Source: CAZSVE01 sp964610175
GTDB taxonomy: Bacteria > Pseudomonadota > Gammaproteobacteria > HK1
Direction of reading: 5' to 3'
Assembly: GCA_964610175.1 (NCBI GenBank)
Contig: CAZSVE010000077.1
Location: 1 to 15,695 of the forward strand
Length of the DNA: 15,695 bases
This document shows positions 6,170-13,293 of the stretch, piece by piece. The notes under the pieces were generated by a model. It did no database searches, was not told the origin of the DNA, and saw nothing but the letters and a program-made list of their open reading frames with translations. Position 1 is the first letter of the stretch, and every line of letters begins with the position of its first letter. A program made the translations under genes and the position numbers.

Positions 6170-9100
6170 ATGAGTAACTCCACCAACACCAAACGCTTCG
6201 CTGTCGCCGTCTCCTTTCCCGACGAACACCGCCCTTTCGTGCGCAATGTCGTCAAGCGCCTCGCCGAGAAACTGGGGCGGGAGCGGATATTCTACGACGA
6301 ATGGTACGAAGCAGAGCTCGTCGGCATCGATGGCGATCTCAAACTGAGACGATTCTATCGCGAACAAAGCGAACTGGTGGCCCCATTCTTTTCCGAACAC
6401 TATCGGAAACCCTGGTGCGAGATCGAATGGAGCGCCATCCGGGCCATGCTCCCGGAGCGGCGCGCCGAAGGCGCCGTGATCCCGGTGCGGATGGACGGAA
6501 CTGAGATCCTCGGCTGGGAACCCATCGATTTCGAGATACGCAGGAAAAAGCGCTCCGGAAAACAGATCGCCGATATCATCCTGGAAATCTACCGGAACCG
6601 TCACCCCGACGATGCGGCATCCCAACCGGAAGCCCCGCCACTTTCCCCTCGAGATCCCACTCCCCCCGCTACCCTTTTCCCCCACGGCATCGACCAACTC
6701 AAGGCCTATGGCGACGGTTTCGCGGGGCGCACGGAGAACATCGCCGCCCTGGACGAGGCCTGGGGGCATGGTCGACGGGTCTTCGTGCTCCATGCCGAGG
6801 GCGGCGCCGGCAAGACCCGGATATTGCTAAAGTGGCTGAAAGATCTCCGCGGCGACGAAGACGGCTGGCGGGGCGCCGGGGGTGTCTTCGTGCACTCCTT
6901 TTACAGCCAGGGCTCCGACGAGCGGCGCAGCGCCTCCTCCGAGGTATTCTTCCAGCAGGCCCTCGACTACTTCGACGTCAAAGGAGACGAACCCATCGGC
7001 GACCCCGCCGAGAAGGCGCGCAGGCTGGCGCAGGCCATCCTCGCAAAGCGCGGGCTCTTGATCCTGGATGGCCTGGAACCCCTGCAACACCCCCCGGCCT
7101 TCAATCAGGGCCGCCTCGAGGATCCGGCCATCTTCCATCTGCTGCTTGCCATGGCCAATGCGGCGCCGGGATCGGCTCGGAAACCCAGGGCCCTGTGCGT
7201 GGTCACCTCCCGGCAGCCCGTAGTGGAGCTGCAACCCCACGAGGGCCGGGTCGTGGTGCAGCGGGAATTGGCGCCCCTGTCCCCCGATGCCGGGTGCACC
7301 CTGTTGCGGGAACTCTCGGTCCGAGGCACCGATAAGGAACTCCGCGACGCCGTAACGCAATTCCACGGCCATGCCTATTCCCTCATGCTACTGGGGAGTT
7401 ACCTCCGCGACGCCACGGAAGACCGGCACATCCGCCGCCACCAGGAGATCCCCCTGCTCTCCGAGGACCGCGAACACGGGAGCCACGCCGGGCGGCTCTT
7501 CCACGCCTATATGGCCCACCTCGGCGCCGACAGCCCGGAGGTGGCCGTGCTGCGCCTGCTGGGGTTCTTCGACCACCCTGCGAAGCGGGAATTGTTGCGG
7601 GTATTGATCCGTTCATTGGGGGATGCCGGATCACAAGACAGCGTTGTCGAAGACAATCATCCCTTCGCGGCGCTGGCCGGGCTCGACCCGGATGGACTGC
7701 AACGCCCCCTGAATCGTCTTCAAAGGCTCCAACTCATCATCTTCGGGGACACTGGGGCCGTGGACGCCCACCCCCTGCTGCGCCAGTGGTTCGCCCATGA
7801 GGTGAAAGGCCAATTCCCCGATGCCTGGCGGCGCGGCCATCGGGGGCTTTTCGAACACTTGACCGAGACCACGCCGCAGCGCCCCGATACCCTGGAGGGA
7901 CTGGAACCCCTGTACCAGGCCGTGGCCCATGGCTGCCAGGCCAACCTGCATCAAAAGGCCTGTGATGATGTCTATTGCGAGCGCATCCTGCGCGGTACCG
8001 GGCCGGACGGCTTTTACAGCGCAAACAAGCTCGGGGCCTTCGGCGCCGACCTCGGGGCCGTCACTTGCTTCTTCACTCGGCCCTGGCGGGAACCCTCCGC
8101 CAATCTGTCGCCCGCGGACCAGGGCTGGCTGTTGAATCAAGCTGCCATACGTCTCCGCGCCCTGGGGCGGCTCCGGGAGGCCGTGGAGCCCATGCGGGCG
8201 GGGCTGGAGATGAATATCGACAGGGAGGATTGGCGAAATGCCGCGGTTAGAGTCAGCAATCTGAGTCAATTGCAGGTCACCCTGGGGGAACTGGGCGGGG
8301 CCATGGAAGACGCCAAACGGGCCGTGGAACTCGCCGACCGGAGTGGCGACGAATTCCAGCAGATGGGTAAGCGCACCAGCCATGGCGATGCACTGCACCA
8401 GGCGGGAAGATACCAGGAGGCACGGGCCCTGTTCGCGGAAGCCGAGGACATCCAAAGGAAAAGGCAACCCCAACTCCCCCGGCTCTATTCGCTCCAGGGT
8501 TTCCAATATTGCGACCTGCTGCTCTCGGAAGCCGAGCGGGCGGCATGGCAGTGCTGGCTTTCCCTGGCGCCCAGGCTCCCGCCTGGGCGCCTCGACGCAG
8601 GATGGGCAAAGGCGCGCAAGCACCGTGCCCATGGCCATGCCCACGATGGGCACGGCGCCAGAGGCACCTTTGCCCATCCTACCGCGCACGGCGAAATCGA
8701 GGACGCCCGAAAACCCCACCACGGCGCGTTGCCGCCGGGGGCGCCGCCCTCCAGGGCGGCATTGCCAACAAGACAACAATGCGATGCCCTGATCGCCCAG
8801 TGCGATGCGGTCATGGAGCGGGCCGAAGAAGCTCTATCAATCGCTGAACAAGGTGGGTTATCCCACCTCACCATCGCCCTCGACCAACTCACCCTGGCCC
8901 GCGCCGGGTTGTATCGGGACCTGCTGAGTGCCGCCCCTGGCCACTCCGGCGACCAAAAGGGCACGTCCCTGGCATCGGGTGCCGGCGATTCGACTCACCT
9001 CGAAGGGTCTTCCGCCAATGCCCCGGCGGACGGCACAACGAACGGCGCGGCGGACGATGCGGTGGGCGATACGTTTGGGGACGCCCCGGTTGGAAATACC

Positions 9101-9511
9101 CAGGGGAGCGACGTCCCCGGCGTCGACGTTGCGGAGCGGCTCGCCGCCGCCGTGGCCGAACTGCGCAAGGCGGGCGATATGACTCACCTTCCCCGCGGCC
9201 TGCTCACCCAGGCCTGGCATGGGGCGCTCATGGGCGACCTGCCGCGGGCGGCGCGGTCCGCCCTCGCCGAGGCCGAGGACATCGCCAGGAACGGCCCCAT
9301 GCCGCTGTTTCTGGCCGATATCCTCCTGACGCGGGCGCGGCTTTTCGGCTTCGGGGGCGCGGATAATTACGGGGCACCATCGGCGCGCGCCGATGTCGCC
9401 GAGGCGCGGGCCTTGATCGAGAGACACGGCTACCGGCGCCGCGACGGGGAATTGCGCGATGTCGAGGCGGCGCTGCGTGGCGCGATGCGTGGCGATGGAA
9501 GCACCGATTGA
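6170..9511 (+). CDS. TIR-STAND NTPase-TPR protein, candidate antiphage sensor/effector
   Basis: 1113 aa. The TIR domain (about 8-142) has FAVAVSFPDEH, ERIFYDEWYE and PWCEIEW; E86 sits four residues after W82, where NAD-cleaving TIR domains keep their catalytic glutamate. A STAND NTPase follows: P-loop EGGAGKTR (K215), Walker B GLLILDGLE (D300), a CVVTSRQP strand near 343 and a GHAYSLMLLGSYL helix near 400. Residues about 650-800 are helical repeats of TPR type. The tail (about 870-1110) is also helical and contains a Gly/Ala/Asp-rich linker (about 930-985). Known for the architecture: repeats sense a trigger, STAND oligomerises, TIR acts. Inference: abortive-infection defence. Odd: residues about 797-866 are His/Gly/Pro-rich and come from a palindromic DNA block. 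GAGGA lies 9 nt before the ATG. Possibly co-transcribed with ruvC. Confidence 0.88.
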   Translation: MSNSTNTKRFAVAVSFPDEHRPFVRNVVKRLAEKLGRERIFYDEWYEAELVGIDGDLKLRRFYREQSELVAPFFSEHYRKPWCEIEWSAIRAMLPERRAEGAVIPVRMDGTEILGWEPIDFEIRRKKRSGKQIADIILEIYRNRHPDDAASQPEAPPLSPRDPTPPATLFPHGIDQLKAYGDGFAGRTENIAALDEAWGHGRRVFVLHAEGGAGKTRILLKWLKDLRGDEDGWRGAGGVFVHSFYSQGSDERRSASSEVFFQQALDYFDVKGDEPIGDPAEKARRLAQAILAKRGLLILDGLEPLQHPPAFNQGRLEDPAIFHLLLAMANAAPGSARKPRALCVVTSRQPVVELQPHEGRVVVQRELAPLSPDAGCTLLRELSVRGTDKELRDAVTQFHGHAYSLMLLGSYLRDATEDRHIRRHQEIPLLSEDREHGSHAGRLFHAYMAHLGADSPEVAVLRLLGFFDHPAKRELLRVLIRSLGDAGSQDSVVEDNHPFAALAGLDPDGLQRPLNRLQRLQLIIFGDTGAVDAHPLLRQWFAHEVKGQFPDAWRRGHRGLFEHLTETTPQRPDTLEGLEPLYQAVAHGCQANLHQKACDDVYCERILRGTGPDGFYSANKLGAFGADLGAVTCFFTRPWREPSANLSPADQGWLLNQAAIRLRALGRLREAVEPMRAGLEMNIDREDWRNAAVRVSNLSQLQVTLGELGGAMEDAKRAVELADRSGDEFQQMGKRTSHGDALHQAGRYQEARALFAEAEDIQRKRQPQLPRLYSLQGFQYCDLLLSEAERAAWQCWLSLAPRLPPGRLDAGWAKARKHRAHGHAHDGHGARGTFAHPTAHGEIEDARKPHHGALPPGAPPSRAALPTRQQCDALIAQCDAVMERAEEALSIAEQGGLSHLTIALDQLTLARAGLYRDLLSAAPGHSGDQKGTSLASGAGDSTHLEGSSANAPADGTTNGAADDAVGDTFGDAPVGNTQGSDVPGVDVAERLAAAVAELRKAGDMTHLPRGLLTQAWHGALMGDLPRAARSALAEAEDIARNGPMPLFLADILLTRARLFGFGGADNYGAPSARADVAEARALIERHGYRRRDGELRDVEAALRGAMRGDGSTD
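8561..8765. repeat. Palindromic REP-like block inside the TIR-STAND gene
   Basis: Three exact palindromes occur in about 200 nt of coding sequence. The first is GGCGCCCAGGC (8566-8576) / GCCTGGGCGCC (8581-8591). The second is nested: GGATGGGCAAAGG (8600-8612) with CCTTTGCCCATCC (8667-8679), enclosing CCGTGCCCAT (8623-8632) with ATGGGCACGG (8646-8655). The third is GCCGCCCT (8743-8750) / AGGGCGGC (8753-8760). The encoded peptide (HRAHGHAHDGHG...) has low complexity and breaks the helical-repeat pattern, so the block looks inserted, yet the frame is intact. Edges are approximate. Confidence 0.8.
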
Positions 9512-9514
9512 AGG

Positions 9515-9544
9515 GTGGAATCGGCGCGCAGCGCCGTATTCCAC
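9515..9544 (+). repeat. REP-like palindrome, copy 1 of an inverted pair
   Basis: GTGGAATCGGCGC-gca-GCGCCGTATTCCAC, a nearly perfect hairpin starting 4 nt after the TIR-STAND stop codon. Its reverse-oriented partner is at 9653-9683. In position it could act as a 3' stabiliser or terminator-like structure, but there is no T-run. Confidence 0.8.
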
Positions 9545-9652
9545 GCGAAGATGGAATGCCTCTCTCCACGAGGCAGCCCTTCAGCCTTCGATCTTCGGCA
9601 GCGCAGCAGGCAATGTGGCCGTTTTCCCGGCGCGTCAAGGTCGGTTGCTCGC

Positions 9653-9683
9653 GTGGAATACGGCGCTTGTGCGCCGATTCCAC
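9653..9683 (-). repeat. REP-like palindrome, copy 2 (inverted)
   Basis: GTGGAATACGGCGC-ttgt-GCGCCGATTCCAC. Its reverse complement matches 9515-9544 almost base for base, including the CGCG beyond the stem. The pair encloses about 108 nt, a layout like BIME/REP doublets of gammaproteobacteria. No transposase gene is near. Confidence 0.8.
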
Positions 9684-9697
9684 TCTACAATCACTAC

Positions 9698-9703
9698 TAT
9701 AAT
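9698..9703 (+). promoter_or_regulatory. Possible -10 box for the NDUFA9-like gene
   Basis: TATAAT lies 87 nt before the ATG at 9791, just after the inverted REP pair. No convincing -35 box is found 16-18 nt upstream, so this is a weak call. Confidence 0.3.
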
Positions 9704-9790
9704 CCGTTGGTAACGAAGGCCGCATGGGCATCAGCCTGGTGCGAAACATTTCTCGAGGCGAAACATTCACAAGGTGCACAGGAGGAAATC

Positions 9791-10711
9791 ATGAAGGTGG
9801 CAATTCTTGGTGGAACGGGTTTTCTGGGTTGTTATCTGGTGGATACCCTGATCTCCCATGGTCATCGACCGGCGCTGTTGGTGCGCCCGGGGAGCCAGGA
9901 CAAGGTGTATCGGGCAACCCAGTGCGACTGGACTCCGGGGGGGCTCCAGGAGGAGGATACGCTGCGCCGGGTGTTTTCGGGGTGCGAGGCGGTTATCTAT
10001 AACATCGGTATCCTGCGGGAGTTCCCCCGACAGGGTATTACCTTCGAATCGCTGCAATACGCCGGGGCGCGTCGCGCCATGGATGTGGCGGCATCCCTCG
10101 ATATTGCGCGTTTCCTGCTCACCAGCGCCAATGGCGTGAAACCGGATGGTACGCCGTATCAACGTACCAAGTACCGGGCGGAGGAATATCTGGTCGCGAG
10201 CGGGCTTGCGGGGACGGTGTTTCGTCCCAGCGTGATATTCGGCGACCCCCGGGGACGCATGGAGTTCGCGACGCGATTGCGCGATGACATCATCCGCCCT
10301 CCCCTGCCTGCGCCGCTTTTTCACGAGGGCCTGTTGCCCATGAACGCCGGACGGTTTCGCATGTCGCCGATTCATGTCAAGGATGTGGCGGAGATCTACG
10401 CAAGGGCCCTGGAGGACCCGGAGGCCGTGGGCAAGATGTATCCCCTTTGCGGACCGGATGCCCTGGAATGGCGGACGATCATCAAGACCATCGGGCGCGC
10501 GGTGGGACAGAATAAATGGACCGTCCCGGTGCCGGTGTTTCCGCTGCGCATGGCGGCAACGCTCCTGGATAGATCCCCGGATTTTCCCCTGACACGGGAT
10601 CAACTGACCATGCTGTTGGAGGGGAATACGGGCGATTCGTCGCCGGTGTTCGCGGCCTACGGGATAGAACCGACTGCCTTCGATGAGGATTCCCTATCCT
10701 ATCTGCGATGA
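9791..10711 (+). CDS. NAD(P)-binding complex I NDUFA9-like / epimerase family protein
   Basis: 306 aa atypical short-chain dehydrogenase. The N-terminus MKVAILGGTGFLGCYLVDTLISHG is a Rossmann strand-turn-helix with GGTGFLG. The YxxxK pair appears in PYQRTKYRAEEYL (about 120-132), followed by GTVFRPSVIFGDPRG, the usual substrate-side strand. SPIHVKDVAEIYARAL and YPLCGPDALEWRTII are typical of the NDUFA9-like subgroup, which in bacteria is often annotated as complex I subunit-like or NAD(P)H-binding. The substrate is unknown. The start is fixed by AGGAGG just upstream (about 9779-9784) and by the Rossmann motif; the frame is open upstream to 9515 but that covers the REP pair. Its stop overlaps the start of the decayed higA frame (ATGA). 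Confidence 0.9.
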   Translation: MKVAILGGTGFLGCYLVDTLISHGHRPALLVRPGSQDKVYRATQCDWTPGGLQEEDTLRRVFSGCEAVIYNIGILREFPRQGITFESLQYAGARRAMDVAASLDIARFLLTSANGVKPDGTPYQRTKYRAEEYLVASGLAGTVFRPSVIFGDPRGRMEFATRLRDDIIRPPLPAPLFHEGLLPMNAGRFRMSPIHVKDVAEIYARALEDPEAVGKMYPLCGPDALEWRTIIKTIGRAVGQNKWTVPVPVFPLRMAATLLDRSPDFPLTRDQLTMLLEGNTGDSSPVFAAYGIEPTAFDEDSLSYLR

Positions 10712-11187
10712 TGGCCGAAGGTGAGATGGGGGGCTGTCGGGTCGTGGTGGTGCCGGTCATACCCGCGCCCGATCGGTATTTCTTATTGATAATCGAGGTT
10801 CCCCAGCGTCGTATCGGGGAGATCGTGGCAGGTACGCGTCGCATCACGGCGGACACGGGTCTTCGCCTGTCGCGATTCTTCGAAATGTCGGAAGGTTTTT
10901 GGGTTGGTCTACAAATGGATCATGACGCGGCCCTGACCAGGGACGGCCTGGAGGAGACCCTGGCAAGGATCAGGCCCTGGCGGCACGGCGAGGATGCTTT
11001 GCTTTGCTTTGCTTTGCTAGTCGATTCCTTTTTGTATCACTCCGCGACCACCAAGGTGCTTTACGAAAAAGTGATATACCCTTCTCAACTTGAAGTCGCC
11101 AAGCATTTCCAAAAACAGCAGGTCGATTTTTTCTTTAGTAACAGGCACGCAATCCAAATACTGATAGAGGGCATCATGGACCAATGA
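10708..11187 (+). pseudogene. Decayed HigA-type (XRE) antitoxin remnant
   Basis: An open frame of 159 codons in which only residues about 30-93 resemble a protein family: EVPQRRIGEIVAG, RITADTGLRLSRFF and SEGFWVGLQMDHDAAL match the recognition helix and C-terminal part of HigA-like XRE antitoxins. The first helices of the helix-turn-helix are missing; the N-terminal 27 residues are unrelated, and no ribosome binding site fits. Past the homology the frame runs through four GCTTT units (10996-11015) and then overlaps the opposite-strand gene at 11017-11481. No HigB-like toxin is adjacent. Best read as a broken fragment of a toxin-antitoxin locus, most likely not functional. Confidence 0.6.
10996..11018. 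repeat. Pentanucleotide tandem repeat (GCTTT)4
   Basis: Four GCTTT units plus GCT. It lies between the higA remnant and the stop codon of the minus-strand gene. Because the unit is 5 nt, a change in copy number would shift the plus-strand frame and could bring in the TAG at 11018-11020. Confidence 0.75.
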
Positions 11188-11481
11188 AGCGTAGTATGTA
11201 TAAGGCTTCATCGTTCGATGGTCGACATGGCCATCGGGCGTTCCAATGATGAAAAGATTGAGCATACTTCGCTTGAGCGAACAACCATCCCAACAATAAG
11301 GTTTTTCCTTACTCGCCTTTATCGTAATTCGACCAGAGGTGGAAATTTCCAACCACTCGGACACAAAAGGTTTTTCGAGTTTCCACCCGGATTCATAGGG
11401 ATAGTCTTCCTTTATCTTGAATTTGTAAGGAAAATTTCCTTTCCGAATAAATTTTCTTGGAATTGGCCAACCTTCACACAT
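11017..11481 (-). CDS. DUF1353-like hypothetical protein, AT-rich
   Basis: 154 aa, soluble, with no signal peptide. The N-terminal half is Lys/Tyr/Phe-rich. The conserved-looking core runs CWDGCSLKRSM, IIGTPDGHV, then YYASLVHDALYQYL and KIDLLFLEMLGDFKL. The VHDALY helix followed by an Asp-x-x-Phe helix resembles DUF1353-type proteins, which are often phage- or island-associated and of unknown function. The ATG at 11481 is preferred because GGGAGG (11487-11492) lies 5 nt upstream; a GTG at 11487 would overlap that site. Base composition is clearly more AT-rich than proS or the NDUFA9-like gene, suggesting recent acquisition. It follows proS by about 56 nt on the same strand and may be co-transcribed. 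Confidence 0.7.
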   Translation of the reverse strand: MCEGWPIPRKFIRKGNFPYKFKIKEDYPYESGWKLEKPFVSEWLEISTSGRITIKASKEKPYCWDGCSLKRSMLNLFIIGTPDGHVDHRTMKPYTYYASLVHDALYQYLDCVPVTKEKIDLLFLEMLGDFKLRRVYHFFVKHLGGRGVIQKGID

Positions 11482-11537
11482 ACCCACCTCCCAAATCGAA
11501 CTCCAGCTAGAACCAAAAAATCGGCTAGAACAAGATA

Positions 11538-13256
11538 CTAGCCCGCAATTCTCTCCCCCACGAAGGCAACGATCTCATCGAGAGGAACCTGGGTGGTTTC
11601 CTGTTCGCCTCTACCCTTGTATTCCACTTGGCCGGCGTCGAGGCCGCGTTCCCCGAGCACGACGCGGTGTGGGAAGCCGATGAGGTCCATGTCGGCGAAC
11701 ATCACCCCAGGGCGAATGGCGCGGTCATCGAGAAGCACCTCTATCCCCGCGTCGAGAAACTCCCGGTAGAGCGCCTCCACCGCATCCCGCAGACGTTGCG
11801 ATTTGTGCATATTCATGGGCAACAGCGCCACCTGGAACGGCGCGATGGCGGCGGGCCAGCGGATGCCGTTTTCATCGTGGTGCTGCTCGATGGCGGCGGC
11901 CACCACGCGGGAGACGCCGATCCCATAGCAACCCATGACGAGAGGAATGGCTTGCCCGGATTCAGTCAGGCAAACCGCATGCATGGCCTCACTGTATTTG
12001 GTGCCGAGTTGGAAGATATGCCCGACCTCGATGCCACGGGCGATTTCGAGCGCGCCTTTTCCATCCGGGCTGGGGTCACCCTGGACCACATTGCGTAGAT
12101 CGAGGGTTTCGGGCTCGGGCAGGTCGCGTCCCCAATTGACGCCCACGAGATGGCGTCCCTCGACATTGGCGCCACAGACGAAGTCCGTAACCAAAGCGGC
12201 AGCGTGATCCACGAAGATGGGGATGTCGAGGCCCACCGGGCCGATGGATCCGGGGGGGACGCCAATTGTGTTTTGTATTTGCCCGGCGTCGGCAAATGCG
12301 ATGGGGGCCTCCACGTGGGGCAGGCGGGCGGCCTTGACGACATTGAGTTCATGATCGCCCCGCAACACCAGGGCGACGAGTCCGCCGTCCCTGCCACGGA
12401 CGATGATGGTCTTGAGGCACTGGGAGGGTGTCGTTCCGAGGAACGCCGATACCTCGTCGATGGTGTGCTGCTGCTTCGTGTCGACGACCCGCATGTCCCG
12501 AGAAGGGGGGACGCGTTCGCCCCGCGGCGGGGGTGCGGGGACGAGTTCGATATTGGCGGCGAAACCGGTCTTTCCGTGGTCCTGGCCAAAGGCGATGGCA
12601 TCTTCCCCGGATTCCGCCAACACATGGAATTCCTCGGATTGCCGACCACCCATGGCGCCGCTGTCGGCGGCAACGATGCGAAAGTCGAGCCCGGCGCGCG
12701 TGAATATACGGCAATAGGCATCGCGCATCTCCCGATAGGTGTCGGCCAGGGAATCGGTATCGGTGTGGAAGGAATAGGCGTCCTTCATGAGGAATTCGCG
12801 GGCGCGCATCACGCCGAAGCGGGGCCTGATCTCGTCCCGGAATTTGGTTTGAATCTGGTAGAAGTTGGCGGGGAGTTGTTTGTAACTGCGGATCTCGCGG
12901 CGCACGAGATCCGTGATGACCTCTTCGTGGGTGGGACCGAAACAGAAATCCCGCTGGTGGCGGTCACGCAGGCGAAGGAGTTCGGGGCCGAACTGCTCCC
13001 AGCGCCCGGATTCCTGCCAGAGTTCCACGGGCTGCACCGCGGGCATGAGGATCTCCTGGGCACCAGCACGATCCATCTCCTCGCGCACGATGCTTTCCAC
13101 CTTGCGCAATACCCGGAGCCCCAACGGGAGCCACGAGTAGAGACCGGAGGCGAGTCTGCGGATCATGCCGGCGCGTAGCATGAGTCGATGACTGATGACT
13201 TCGGCGTCCGTGGGGGTTTCCTTGAGTGTGGCGAGAAGGATTCGTGAACTGCGCAT
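11538..13256 (-). CDS. proS: Prolyl-tRNA synthetase (bacterial type)
   Basis: 572 aa, the standard length of bacterial ProS; charges tRNA-Pro with proline in the cytosol. It starts MRSSRILLATLKETPTDAE. The class II core shows MIRRLASGLYSWLPLG, FGPTHEEVITDLVR, then KFRDEIRPRFGVMRAREFLMKD (motif 2 region) and GCYGIGVSRVVAAAIEQ (motif 3). Between these, residues about 225-410 form the YbaK-like insertion domain that removes mischarged alanine. The C-terminal anticodon-binding domain ends ...DEIVAFVGERIAG. The start at 13256 is supported by AAGGA about 7 nt upstream and by homology; an upstream extension to 13358 runs into the aspartic protease gene. It lies 37 nt after that gene on the same strand, so they probably share a transcript. 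Confidence 0.97.
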   Translation of the reverse strand: MRSSRILLATLKETPTDAEVISHRLMLRAGMIRRLASGLYSWLPLGLRVLRKVESIVREEMDRAGAQEILMPAVQPVELWQESGRWEQFGPELLRLRDRHQRDFCFGPTHEEVITDLVRREIRSYKQLPANFYQIQTKFRDEIRPRFGVMRAREFLMKDAYSFHTDTDSLADTYREMRDAYCRIFTRAGLDFRIVAADSGAMGGRQSEEFHVLAESGEDAIAFGQDHGKTGFAANIELVPAPPPRGERVPPSRDMRVVDTKQQHTIDEVSAFLGTTPSQCLKTIIVRGRDGGLVALVLRGDHELNVVKAARLPHVEAPIAFADAGQIQNTIGVPPGSIGPVGLDIPIFVDHAAALVTDFVCGANVEGRHLVGVNWGRDLPEPETLDLRNVVQGDPSPDGKGALEIARGIEVGHIFQLGTKYSEAMHAVCLTESGQAIPLVMGCYGIGVSRVVAAAIEQHHDENGIRWPAAIAPFQVALLPMNMHKSQRLRDAVEALYREFLDAGIEVLLDDRAIRPGVMFADMDLIGFPHRVVLGERGLDAGQVEYKGRGEQETTQVPLDEIVAFVGERIAG

Positions 13257-13293
13257 GGGATTTTCCTTGATTTCTTGTTGGTAGAGAACCGGG

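Noticed and set aside
5380..6255. 291-codon minus-strand frame opposite ruvC
   Set aside because: Antisense shadow; RuvC has all four catalytic acidic residues on the plus strand.
7631..8779. 382-codon minus-strand frame inside the TIR-STAND gene
   Set aside because: Shadow of a GC-rich gene: no domain, no start signal, and the plus strand has clear motifs.
9515..9790. N-terminal extension of the NDUFA9-like protein
   Set aside because: It covers the inverted REP pair and has no protein similarity; AGGAGG precedes the ATG at 9791.
11482..11537. Possible terminator after proS
   Set aside because: There is a T-run on the minus strand, but the flanking GCTAGAAC copies are direct, not inverted, so no hairpin forms.
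12150..13178. 342-codon plus-strand frame opposite proS
   Set aside because: Antisense shadow of proS; ProS motifs are continuous on the minus strand.
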